Of a DNA stretch of 64,000 nt, positions 18,101 to 25,405 are shown one piece after another. Both the position numbers and the translations under genes were made by a program. A model generated the notes under the pieces. The model saw nothing but the letters and a program-made list of their open reading frames with translations, made no database searches and was not told the origin of the DNA. This DNA is from Rhodanobacter sp. C05 (lineage in GTDB: Bacteria > Pseudomonadota > Gammaproteobacteria > Xanthomonadales > Rhodanobacteraceae). The first letter of the stretch is position 1, and each line of letters begins with the position of its first letter. The stretch spans positions 62,001 to 126,000 of the forward strand of contig NZ_MUNQ01000009.1 in the NCBI RefSeq assembly GCF_002001165.1, read 5' to 3'.

Positions 18101-19846
18101 GTACGGATCGTGCAGGTCGCCGGTGGCTCCCGTGTTGCCCACCTTCGTGGTGCTGTTGTAACCACGCTGGAAGAACGTGCCAGCACGGGCCAGCGCGCTG
18201 CGGCTCGCTGTGCTGTTGGCCGCCGGCACCTGGAAGATCCAGTTGAAAAAGTCGCTGCGGTAGCAGGCCGGTGCCGCAGTAACCGTGCCGGTTTGCTGCG
18301 CAGCTGAGCCCAGGGTAGGTTCCGTCGACGCACAAGTGGTTGGCGTCGTATCAATCACGCTGCTGATGATGGTGCTGGCCGGCAGCTTGTAGGCCGTCGT
18401 GTTGAGGTTCTGCCATGCGACACGGATCGTCGAGCCGTAACCGCCAGTCGACGTCGTGGCCGCCAGGCTGGAACTGCCAAACACGCGCGATAGTGACGAA
18501 CGGGCCATCAAGTTGCGTGCGCGGTAATACGCATACCAGTTGGCAAAGTTCTGGTACTGACTGCTGGGTACCGGCACGGCCTCCCAGTTGCTGCTGGTGT
18601 AGATGTTCTGCACGTCGGTGGTGGTCGACGGTGTACCGGCAGAGTTGAGGTTGATCACCGTACCTTTCTTCATGCGGTAGTAGAACGGACCGCCGTTTGT
18701 GTAGGTATAGGTCTTGCCGTCACTCAGCACGTGCGACTGGCCATCCATGGGGCTGGTGCTGGACCAGCCATCGTCGCTGGTCGAAGCCGTTCCGCACTGC
18801 CAGCGATTGTCATTGGTAATCGTGGGCGTACCGGATGTGTTGGTGACACTGACTGTCCACGTGTTGTACTTCGTGCTGGTGGTCGAGCCAATGACTTGGG
18901 TCCAGCCAGTACTTGTGGAAGTACCCACCCACGAACTTGTTGCAGTTGTTGAGTCATACACCGCGGTCGCAGTCGCGGCAGTTCCGGAAACAAGCGTGGC
19001 AGTGCTGGCCTTGACCGAATAGTAATAATCGTTCTTGTTGGTTCCGCTCGTAATTTTTGTAGCGCTATTCGACGTGCACGAACTGGCGTCCGCGTTGCTT
19101 GCACACGCCCCGAAACTCACGTAGTAGGTCTTTGTCGTGGGAAACGTGATGGTCGCCGTGCCAGCCAGATTGCTCTGCGTTCCCGTACCTCCCGAAACCA
19201 TGTCCGGGTTGTTGTTGTAGCCAGCGGTTGTAGCTGCCGTCACCGCCGATAGCGGCCGGTTCACCGAGACACCATCCGCCCATACCTTGTCCAGGTAGTT
19301 CAGGTTGGTCGCAGTGTTGGCACTGTCGCCGGCGTTGGGAAAATTCGTGCCGTTCGCGTAGACAGGCGGGCTATAGATGACGTTGGGGTTGTAGTACACG
19401 CCATTCATGGCCAGCGCATCCAGCGTCGAAGTCGCTCCGTCCAGGCTGTCCGCATCCATCATCGCGGCGCAGCGCCACGGACCGTTGCTCCAGTCCACAT
19501 TGCTCAGACCGCTGATCGTGGCGCCCGAATTGGTGAGGGTATAGGGCGGGTTGTCGCCCATGTGGGTCCACACCATCGAGCCCGAATCGTCGAAGGTCAC
19601 CACGATGTTCGGCGGTACCGACTGGGTTTGGTTGGGCGGCGTAGGACTGAGTTCCACCGCCCCGGAAACTGCGGTGGTTGCAGCAGAGGCGGGTTCGGAA
19701 ATCAGGCTGCTGGCAACCACCACAGCGGTCGCCACCGACAATGTCGTGGGTGCCGGTAACGGCACGGACAACCCGGCAACCAGAGTCAGCAGCATGCCTG
19801 CACTGGCATTCGGCATGCGCTTGAAGATGAAGCGACGGATGGACAT
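15170..19846 (-). CDS. pilY1: PilY1-type pilus tip adhesin, copy 2
   Basis: Second PilY1 paralogue, 1558 residues from ATG 19846 (GGAG ten bases upstream, the same context as copy 1). A signal peptide near MLLTLVAGLSVPLPAPTTL is followed by the MIDAS-type FDDSGSM in the sequence PPNIVVTFDDSGSM. The C-terminal propeller contains YVGANDGMLHAFYA and the calcium-loop-like DYNNDQIDDVAFAGD. Compared with copy 1 it has a longer Ser/Thr-rich region at about residues 215-345, and the YLRGD position reads YLRGV, so the RGD is missing. The C-terminus (IWRRRSWLELNND) is shared with copy 1 (VWRRRSWRELNND). It is likely an alternative tip adhesin. Confidence 0.94.
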   Translation of the reverse strand: MSIRRFIFKRMPNASAGMLLTLVAGLSVPLPAPTTLSVATAVVVASSLISEPASAATTAVSGAVELSPTPPNQTQSVPPNIVVTFDDSGSMVWTHMGDNPPYTLTNSGATISGLSNVDWSNGPWRCAAMMDADSLDGATSTLDALAMNGVYYNPNVIYSPPVYANGTNFPNAGDSANTATNLNYLDKVWADGVSVNRPLSAVTAATTAGYNNNPDMVSGGTGTQSNLAGTATITFPTTKTYYVSFGACASNADASSCTSNSATKITSGTNKNDYYYSVKASTATLVSGTAATATAVYDSTTATSSWVGTSTSTGWTQVIGSTTSTKYNTWTVSVTNTSGTPTITNDNRWQCGTASTSDDGWSSTSPMDGQSHVLSDGKTYTYTNGGPFYYRMKKGTVINLNSAGTPSTTTDVQNIYTSSNWEAVPVPSSQYQNFANWYAYYRARNLMARSSLSRVFGSSSLAATTSTGGYGSTIRVAWQNLNTTAYKLPASTIISSVIDTTPTTCASTEPTLGSAAQQTGTVTAAPACYRSDFFNWIFQVPAANSTASRSALARAGTFFQRGYNSTTKVGNTGATGDLHDPYWQPPSTGTFNASTNPGNELACRQNFHMLVTDGLWNADTGLPTVASITAPTSSLTLPDGNKFLSSGASIYAAVHDVEGSTTAVSLSDLAFNYWATDLRPDLYAPSSNKYVTPYLPDTTTGVVTATPGTSSTNLSQTNGISNEIYFNPTNDPASWPHMSEYLIGLGVNGQLNQSTDTDCKISSSSDACALRKGNKTSLGAVGWPTPDGAGNGLASNIDDTWHAALDGRGQFFSARSPSELVSQLTSVLTSISARAANPTIGAINASVLTTGALAFDIGYSSVNWTGTLQAYVLNSDGTTGSEMWDAGSNLTNSTTTPPANRAILTGSLSSSGSVTGMAFESSSTFDTAESTGLMTPASTDSTNDTQTTRINYLRGVRTEEANSVMRTRNSLLGAIINSQAVYVSYPSSGYTDNWPSGSPEATAQTASNGTDDKSYDSFVSDHSAREPTLYVGANDGMLHAFYAPIPTCTATSSTTGLCTNYSAGTNAGNETFAYVPRAAYSGLGNLTSASSFSFAPTVDGTPVVRDVFFSESSHAEWHSLLAGGLQLGGRGVYGLDITDPTKVTEANASSKVLWELDSDSTPSSSCVVVGNTTEGTTCKATDLGFTYGQPNVGRLANGKWVVIVPSGYFPDCSQTDKPVICNTTGYPTQPKDSAGVVYSSLFVLDAQTGAMIAELKTPSNLTGVSSYGLGSPVLGDYNNDQIDDVAFAGDLAGNLWRFDLSDPSPANWKVTLAYQPATQGAQPITVMPRLFPDPATNRFIVVFGTGKYLGTSDSSNTATQAIYGIRDELDSSGNPVTITLAGTSGVSGNEGLVQQTLTEVAAGSTTSNAGATLREVTSYAVPATDGGWYMKLNVESGERVVVTPSAIFASNTVIIQTLIPGSSDPCNPSVDGAVMAFDATTGGAGVGVESLGGSPYVGALVNNVRTSGTLPVATQAGGGALILPGMTLTGKKSNAGTPLSLDAPIWRRRSWLELNNDQ

Positions 19847-19863
19847 GGCCTGGATGCTCCGAC

Positions 19864-20541
19864 TCAATTGTTTGCTTGCGCGTCGAACGTGCTCTGCAGC
19901 ACGCGCACGGTGTTGGCGCTGGCGCCGGTGGAACGCGCGGTGATGCGGAAGATGTGGGTGCTCACGGTGCCGGCACCGGTGTTGTTGGGGCCGGTATCGC
20001 CGGCCTCATGCTGTGCGCCACTGACTCCCGGTGGCATCTCGATACCCAGATCCTCGATGAGATAAATCGGGTTGTCGGCCAGGTTGGCGGTGACCATGTT
20101 GCCGGTATTGCCTGTATAGCCGCTGCCGTTGGGGCCGGTGTAGGCCTTGCCGATGCCGGTGATCCAGCCCTGGCTGGTGAGAAACTTGGTGACGTCCCCA
20201 CTGGAGCCATACGGCGGATTGCTGGCGTTGTAGATGGTGCAACCGTCGTCGCTGGAGATCGAACCGTTGAGGCAATCCATGTGCGCGCCGACCGTCATGG
20301 TGCGTGCCCACAGCTGCCATTCGGCACCGCGCAACCCGGCATTGGCACTCATGGTGGCCTGCTGGTCATTGCGCAGACCGCCGACCATGCGTTCCTGCAG
20401 CAGCGAGCGGCCGCTGGCACTGAGCGCGAGAATGGTCAGCAGCAACAGGAAGATCAGCGCCACCACCAGCACCACGCCACGCTGGGCGCGACTGCCGGCC
20501 AACGCGAAAGCCGGGTTGGGAATCCGATGAGAAGCAGACAT
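19864..20541 (-). CDS. pilX: PilX-type minor pilin, copy 2
   Basis: Minor pilin of 225 residues with GAGGAA six bases before ATG 20541. The leader SRAQRG is followed by VVLVVALIFLLLLTILALSASGRSLLQERMVGGLRN, without Glu5 as in other PilX proteins. The C-terminal block (DNPIYLIEDLGIEMPPGVSG...IFRITARSTGASANTVRVLQSTF) parallels copy 1 (NNPVYLIEDMGVELPPGVSG). It lies between pilW2 and pilY1-2, 17 bases before the latter, the same gap as in copy 1. Confidence 0.92.
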   Translation of the reverse strand: MSASHRIPNPAFALAGSRAQRGVVLVVALIFLLLLTILALSASGRSLLQERMVGGLRNDQQATMSANAGLRGAEWQLWARTMTVGAHMDCLNGSISSDDGCTIYNASNPPYGSSGDVTKFLTSQGWITGIGKAYTGPNGSGYTGNTGNMVTANLADNPIYLIEDLGIEMPPGVSGAQHEAGDTGPNNTGAGTVSTHIFRITARSTGASANTVRVLQSTFDAQANN

Positions 20542-20559
20542 GCCGTATTCCTCAGTGCA

Positions 20560-21987
20560 TCACGGGTTGAAATTGCGCGTGGCGATCATCGCCGTGAACT
20601 CGCGTCGCAGCAGCTGGTCGGGGAAACCCTGGTCGCTGGGCTTCACCGCATGCGAAGACGGCGCCGCGAGCGCGGTCGTGGTCGAGTCGAACGAGTAGGT
20701 GTACTCCTCCTCGTTCGCGCTCAGGGTAAACAGCGGTATCTGGCCATCCATCAGCAGGTCTACCTCGATGCTCTGCACCGCACGCCACAGACAACCCTTG
20801 ATGGCACCGGTGGCCGCCGGGTTGGATTCGCCGGGCGGGCAGCTGATGGCGTTGCCACTGGCGTCGGTGGCGGTGTCCACCTGGTTGGCCGTGAGGAAGT
20901 GGATCTCGCCGTTGTTGTCCAGCACGCCGTACTTGAAATCCAGCCGTTCGACGCCACGCGCCAGCTCGTATTCGCTACTTTCGCCTGTGACCGTATTCGA
21001 GCTGCCACCGTTGACCCGGCGCATCAGCGCACCGGTGTTTGTACCGTTGCTGAGCTGAACCACCTTGAGGTAATAGGTGACGGTCTGGAAATCGCGGTTG
21101 ACGTCGAACACCTTGACCGCATTCATGCCTGTCATCGCCGCCGGCACCGAGTAGTTGGCGGTAGACGGCGTCAGCGTGGCGCTGGTTTGCCCAGTCACCG
21201 CGAAGATTTCGCTCGACGAGTAGTTGGCCAGCATGATCAGGTCATTGGCCTTGATGTAACTCACCGGTTGCTCGCCGGTGATCGGTGCCAGATTGATCGT
21301 CTTGAGTTCGTTGCTGACCGTGGGATTGGCCGTGATCGTGCTACCGGTGACACTGCTGCCACTCGGTTCGATCGCCCAACCGGCATTCGGGTTCATGTAG
21401 CGCATGGTGAGCACGGCGGAGCCGACCACACGATTGCCCACGGCAGTACCCATGGCGGGAATGCCGAAGCCGCTGGTGGTATTGGTGACATTGCTGGGAT
21501 CCACCGGCGTGCAAGCCGTGGTGCTGCAGTCGTAGCCACGCAGCCACAGGAACGAGGGCATCGAATACGGCCCCGTGGTCGGTTCGCTTGGATAGGCGAC
21601 GGTGCCACCGGAAGTACCACCCCAGCTGGTGCTGAGGTCATAGAGTGCATTGGTCAGCAGCGCGCTGGTCGTGCTGTGGGCATAGACCATCGGTGAACGC
21701 AGACCATCGAGATAGGGCAGCCCGGTGGCGGTGGTGCTCTGGCTGGCATTGCCGCCGGTATTGCCGCCGTACTGGCTGTTGACCTGGCCAACGTCGTTCT
21801 TGATCCGCGCGATGGCGAAACGCCCCTCTTCCTGCAGGGTGGCCAGTTGGGTCTGTGCCTTGTTGCTGCTGGAGGTGGAGGCAAATACGGTGACGATGCC
21901 GGCAGCCACCAGCAGGCCCAGCACCATCGCCACCATGAGTTCGATCAGGGTGAGGCCGGACTGGCGCGACGAAGAGACGGAAGCCAT
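20560..21987 (-). CDS. pilW: PilW-type minor pilin, copy 2
   Basis: Minor pilin of 475 residues. The start at ATG 21987 overlaps the pilV2 stop by one base (TGATG), with GGGAG ahead of it. The leader MASVSSSRQSG is followed by LTLIELMVAMVLGLLVAAGIVTVFAS with Glu5. The open frame extends 28 codons further upstream into pilV2, but that extension would precede the leader and is rejected. Conserved PilW blocks: TLQEEGRFAIARIKNDV, LPYLDGLRSPMVYA, RDFQTVTYYLKVVQ, ARGVERLDFKYGVLD. Confidence 0.92.
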   Translation of the reverse strand: MASVSSSRQSGLTLIELMVAMVLGLLVAAGIVTVFASTSSSNKAQTQLATLQEEGRFAIARIKNDVGQVNSQYGGNTGGNASQSTTATGLPYLDGLRSPMVYAHSTTSALLTNALYDLSTSWGGTSGGTVAYPSEPTTGPYSMPSFLWLRGYDCSTTACTPVDPSNVTNTTSGFGIPAMGTAVGNRVVGSAVLTMRYMNPNAGWAIEPSGSSVTGSTITANPTVSNELKTINLAPITGEQPVSYIKANDLIMLANYSSSEIFAVTGQTSATLTPSTANYSVPAAMTGMNAVKVFDVNRDFQTVTYYLKVVQLSNGTNTGALMRRVNGGSSNTVTGESSEYELARGVERLDFKYGVLDNNGEIHFLTANQVDTATDASGNAISCPPGESNPAATGAIKGCLWRAVQSIEVDLLMDGQIPLFTLSANEEEYTYSFDSTTTALAAPSSHAVKPSDQGFPDQLLRREFTAMIATRNFNP

Positions 21988-22520
21988 CACGGCTGGAACT
22001 CCCAGGCAAAGGTTTGCGTTTGCGTTGTTGCGGATTGCGCGGTCTGATCGCCTGTATTGCGCTCGTTCCAAGTGATCCGCATCGCACAGGTACCGCCATA
22101 AGGCGGCCGCTTGTCGACCTGTCCACCGCCGACCGGGTCAAAGCTCACTCCGGTACTGGTGCAAGCAATCACGGCTGCGGCACCGGGCGGCAGGAAGGTC
22201 TTCAGCTGGCTGCTCCACATCTGCTGGTCATACGCGGCGAGCAGCGCCGGCGTACACCCCGCCGAGCAGTCCTGGGTGGTACTGACCGGATAAGCGGCAC
22301 TGTTGTATGAGCCGTTCCACACACCAATTGGATTGGCGCTCATGCGATCGGCCATGTTGTGCGCCAGATACGACACCTGGGTGAACTGGTAGCCGGCCAC
22401 ATTGGAACGCGTGGCCATGATCATCAGTCCGGCCAGGCCAAGCAGCCCGATGCTGAAGATCAGCACGGCCATCATCACTTCGATCAGCGAGACACCCCGC
22501 TGACGCGACAAGACTTGCAT
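21987..22520 (-). CDS. pilV: PilV-type minor pilin, copy 2
   Basis: First gene of operon copy 2. ATG 22520 with GGGAG six bases upstream gives 177 residues: MQVLSRQRG, then VSLIEVMMAVLIFSIGLLGLAGL. The open frame continues 96 codons further upstream through a repeat palindrome at 22739-22818 and is not coding there. The C-terminus KRPPYGGTCAMRITWNE...FAWEFQP matches copy 1. The operon promoter should lie in 22521-22736, where no clear consensus was found. Confidence 0.92.
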   Translation of the reverse strand: MQVLSRQRGVSLIEVMMAVLIFSIGLLGLAGLMIMATRSNVAGYQFTQVSYLAHNMADRMSANPIGVWNGSYNSAAYPVSTTQDCSAGCTPALLAAYDQQMWSSQLKTFLPPGAAAVIACTSTGVSFDPVGGGQVDKRPPYGGTCAMRITWNERNTGDQTAQSATTQTQTFAWEFQP

Positions 22521-22738
22521 GGAATTCTCCCTGATACCCCTGCGTGCACTGTAACCATCCGCCTTGCCATCGCCAGACCCCAGCCGACAGGCGGTAGGAA
22601 TTGCCCGACAAACGGCGACGGGCGGCAAACGAAAGGTGATTGCGATCATGCGCGGAAGGGGCACGCGCCAGCCAAGGTGGCGATCAATGTCGTCCCGGTA
22701 GTGTGGTCGACTAAGGATGACCTGAATAAGTCTTTGCC

Positions 22739-22818
22739 CGTCATCCCAGCGAAAGCTGGGATCCAGTGCCGTTGCAAGACATTGAAGACACTGGATTCCA
22801 GCTTTCACTGGAATGACG
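22739..22818. repeat. REP-like palindrome pair
   Basis: Two inverted units: GTCATCCCAGCGAAAGCTGG on the left and its degenerate complement ending GGAATGAC on the right, separated by a short spacer. The same architecture recurs at 44107-44184, and half a unit at 33025-33048. Such elements are typical intergenic repeats in this bacterial group. They can form stem-loops in RNA. Confidence 0.8.
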
Positions 22819-22850
22819 AGTTATCCAGACCATCCCTAAAGCACATCCGG

Positions 22851-22880
22851 AAAAACAAAGGCCCGCTTGCGCGGGCCTTT
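22851..22880 (-). terminator. Rho-independent terminator, originally of tRNA-Thr
   Basis: On the minus strand a ten-base-pair stem, AAAGGCCCGC with loop GCAA, is followed by GTTTTTCC. It lies nine bases beyond the displaced tRNA-Thr 3' end. It therefore looks like the native terminator of that tRNA, cut off from it by the inserted element. Confidence 0.75.
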
Positions 22881-22888
22881 GGAGTTCT

Positions 22889-22935
22889 GGTGCGGAAATA
22901 GGAATCGAACCTACGACCTACGCATTACGAATGCG
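22889..22935 (-). other. Left attachment site: displaced 3' end of tRNA-Thr(CGU)
   Basis: Positions 22893-22935 are identical over 43 bases to 31815-31857, the 3' half (anticodon arm to acceptor) of the intact tRNA-Thr. The adjacent CCA end is also present, with one base missing relative to the intact gene (TGGTGCGG versus TGGTGCCGG). The 5' half of a tRNA is absent, so this is an integration scar and not a working tRNA. Confidence 0.92.
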
Positions 22936-22983
22936 GTTTGCAATTCAATAAAACCAATGAGTTATCTATTTATTTAGGGTTTC

Positions 22984-23001
22984 TGGCACACTGATGGCAC
23001 A
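22984..23001 (+). other. Putative integrase arm-type sites, left end
   Basis: Two direct TGGCACA heptamers (22984-22990 and 22995-23001) with an 11-base period lie between the attachment repeat and the integrase start. The same pair with the same period occurs at 31709-31726 near the other end. Function as recombinase arm sites is inferred. Their place in the integrase leader would also allow autoregulation. Confidence 0.55.
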
Positions 23002-23019
23002 GTGGGCTGGGAGGTCGCG

Positions 23020-24132
23020 ATGGCAACGATTCGACGGAGGGGGCCGCACCAATGGCATGCCCAAGTGCGGCGGCTGGGTTGGCCAGCGCAGACCAAGACC
23101 TTCGACACGCGCGGCGAGGCCGAAGCGTGGGCCGCCCTGATCGAGTCGGAGATGAACCGCGGCGTCTGGCTGGATCGCAGCGAGGCGGAAACCACCACGC
23201 TGCATACCCTCCTCGATCGCTACGAGGCCGAGGTCATGCCGGCACTGAAAGGCGCCGTGCGGGAAAAGTCGGTGCTCGGCCTGTGGCGTCTGACGCCGCT
23301 GGCCAAGCGCGCCATGGCTACCATCCGCAGCGGCGACATCGCACAGCAGCGCGACGCGTGGCTGTCCGCTGGGCTGGCACCCGCGACCGTGTTGCGTCGC
23401 CTGGCGCGGCTCTCTCACCTGTTCAACACGGCGCGCAAGGAATGGGGCATGGAAAGCCTCTCGAACCCGGTCGAGCTGGTGCGCAAGCCGACGCCCAACA
23501 ATGCACGCACGCGCCGCGTTGCAACGCTACCGGCCGCGACCAAGGGGCGCGGCAACGGTCGCACGACGGACGAACTGGCACGCATCAGCGCAGCGAGCGA
23601 ATCGCGTGTGCTGCCGGCGATCCTCACGCTGGCCGTCGAGACGGCTATGCGGCGTGGCGAGATCGCCGCGTTGTGCTGGGAGAATATCGACCTCGGGCGC
23701 CGCGTGGCGCATCTCCCCGAGACGAAGAACGGCAACAGTCGCGACGTGCCGCTGTCGTCTGCGGCGGTGGACGTGCTGGCGAGCCTGTTGCCCAAGAAGG
23801 AAGGCCAGCGGCGCAAAGCGCCGGCGGTGCCAGTAGATCTGCGCGGCTCGGTCTTTGCCACGCACCCTGATGGCATCACGCAGGCATTCGAGCGGGCGAT
23901 GCAGCGCGCCCGCACCACCTTTGAACGCGAATGCGCCGACCAAGGTCGGGCGCCCGATCCGGCGTTCCTGGTCGACCTGCGATTCCATGACCTGCGCCAT
24001 GAAGCGACCAGCCGACTAGCCTCGCGCTTCCAGCTCCACGAGCTGGCCAAGATCACCGGTCACCGCGACACTCGCATGCTGCTGCGCTACTACCACCCTG
24101 ACGCAGCCGACCTAGCCAAGCGACTGAGCTGA
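23020..24132 (+). CDS. Tyrosine recombinase/integrase of the tRNA-Thr element
   Basis: Catalyses site-specific integration and excision of the element at tRNA-Thr. The 370-residue protein starts at ATG 23020, five bases after GGGAGG; an upstream GTG at 23002 is less likely. An N-terminal AP2-like DNA-binding region (TIRRRGPHQWHAQVRRLGWPAQTKTF) is followed by a SAM-like core-binding domain. The catalytic domain has ETAMRRGE (first Arg, near residue 211), HDLRHEATSR (His/Arg) and GHRDTRMLLRYYH with the nucleophilic Tyr. It lies 84 bases from the left attachment repeat, the usual arrangement for tRNA-targeting elements, and converges with the AbiTii gene 11 bases away. Confidence 0.95.
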   Translation: MATIRRRGPHQWHAQVRRLGWPAQTKTFDTRGEAEAWAALIESEMNRGVWLDRSEAETTTLHTLLDRYEAEVMPALKGAVREKSVLGLWRLTPLAKRAMATIRSGDIAQQRDAWLSAGLAPATVLRRLARLSHLFNTARKEWGMESLSNPVELVRKPTPNNARTRRVATLPAATKGRGNGRTTDELARISAASESRVLPAILTLAVETAMRRGEIAALCWENIDLGRRVAHLPETKNGNSRDVPLSSAAVDVLASLLPKKEGQRRKAPAVPVDLRGSVFATHPDGITQAFERAMQRARTTFERECADQGRAPDPAFLVDLRFHDLRHEATSRLASRFQLHELAKITGHRDTRMLLRYYHPDAADLAKRLS

Positions 24133-24143
24133 TCCGCTTAGAC

Positions 24144-25040
24144 TTAGAACCCGTAATATCCATGGATGGCGCCTTTGACAAGCGCCTCTGTTCCGGCCTT
24201 GGTTGCCGCCTTGAATGTTTCTCCAATCCATTTCGCAACAGCTGGCCCCACGCTGTTGCGCTTGTGCTCGATGACGCCAGCATCTGCTTTGATTGCAGTG
24301 TCGAGCCCCTTCAGCTCATCGTCCGCAATGCCTAGCTTTGCCAGGCTCTCCATCAAGGCGGCTTCGTTATTGACCACATTAACGTCAGACGACAGCTGGC
24401 CGATGCTTCCAGAGTTCACGACAACCGTAATGTTCGAATTCATTGCGTTGTTGAACAGACTGCGCACCTCTCCATCGGGGATCGCATCCTTCAACTGACC
24501 GGGTGGAGTTTCAGTTGGCACTCGATCACGCAGATTCAGAGCGAACTGCAGCAGACGAGTTCGAACCTGTGTAAGGATCTGCCGCGCACCACCAGCCGGC
24601 GGGTGCGCCCACGCGGCTTGCACGGCATATCCAGTCGAACACATTTTGGAGAGCGGCCCATAAAATTCCGGAGGGATTGGAACGGCGAACCGCTCGCCCT
24701 CGTCTTCCTTCTTGGCAAGGTGCTCGATTCCACCCACTCCCTGTCGGACATTCCGCATGGTCAGGTTTTCGCGAAGTCTGTCGCTCAAACCGATAACTGG
24801 AAGTGTCTGGTCCTTATAAAAGTAATAACCGTTTCCGATCGTCCCGGTGAGGGTGAGCGACTGAGAGCGATAGGGCGGGACCGGAGTGTCATCGGGGTAG
24901 CCTTCTAGTTCGGCTTTGACCCACGCTGCCATTTCAGTATCACCCAGCTGATGAGCGAGCACCTGAGCCCGAATCAACGCATCTTCCATCGCGCAGCCTG
25001 GTTGGCTAAGGGTGTCGATCAGATCATCAATGGTCTTCAT
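24144..25040 (-). CDS. AbiTii-domain protein, putative abortive-infection/defence protein
   Basis: The N-terminal 140 residues match what I know of the AbiTii domain: TIDDLIDTLSQPGCAMEDALIRAQVLAHQLGDTEMAAWVKAELEGYPDDTPVPPYR, then a beta-rich part with a conserved PVIGL patch. AbiTii proteins are associated with phage defence loci, but their mechanism is not established. Around residues 200-225 a Asn/Ser/Gly/Val-rich stretch (NSNITVVVNSGSIGQL) resembles the short solenoid-like linkers seen in this family. It leads to a C-terminal region with an amphipathic segment (GPAVAKWIGETFKAATKAGTEAL). The start is set at ATG 25040 (298 residues); a GTG at 25055 is possible. It is convergent with the integrase and divergent from the HEPN-type gene. 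Composition is AT-richer than the chromosome. Confidence 0.7.
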   Translation of the reverse strand: MKTIDDLIDTLSQPGCAMEDALIRAQVLAHQLGDTEMAAWVKAELEGYPDDTPVPPYRSQSLTLTGTIGNGYYFYKDQTLPVIGLSDRLRENLTMRNVRQGVGGIEHLAKKEDEGERFAVPIPPEFYGPLSKMCSTGYAVQAAWAHPPAGGARQILTQVRTRLLQFALNLRDRVPTETPPGQLKDAIPDGEVRSLFNNAMNSNITVVVNSGSIGQLSSDVNVVNNEAALMESLAKLGIADDELKGLDTAIKADAGVIEHKRNSVGPAVAKWIGETFKAATKAGTEALVKGAIHGYYGF

Positions 25041-25405
25041 AGCAGTCCGTGGCACTCGCTAAGTAGCAAGGATTTGCCAGAAAATAGCAGGTTCGCCAAG
25101 AGAGCGATGAGGTGGGGGCTGGGAGCGCGCAGCCGGCTGGAGCGGGCTCGATGACGGTGGGCGGTGTCTCTGGTGCGTGCACCGATGAGAATGCATCACG
25201 GGACCGATGACGCCTGATCAGAGGAGCGCTCCGCGCTGATCACTCACCCGGTGGTTATCACCTTGCCGAAGATGATCAGGTCTACCAGCGATGATCAATC
25301 CGGCCGATCATGATCACTGGGCTGCTCCCTATCAACGGCTCCGCTGTTGATACGCCGGACCTGGGGTTTACCCCCGATATCATGCGACTAGAAATTGGTG
25401 GATGA
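25041..25405. promoter_or_regulatory. Divergent control region with five TGATCA palindromes
   Basis: This 365-base non-coding region separates the AbiTii gene from the HEPN-type gene. TGATCA occurs at 25215, 25237, 25273, 25292 and 25311, five times in about 100 bases; the last three are exactly 19 bases apart. A further inverted repeat, TATCAAC-N9-GTTGATA, lies at 25330-25352. The pattern suggests a cooperative operator for a regulator of both genes. Promoter hexamers could not be assigned. Confidence 0.55.

Noticed and set aside
5751..22520. The pilus duplication as an assembly artefact
   Set aside because: The two copies are clearly diverged at protein and DNA level and differ in length, so they are real separate loci.
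22889..22935. A second tRNA gene at the left end
   Set aside because: Only the 3' half is present; the sequence upstream on the minus strand does not form a D arm or acceptor stem.
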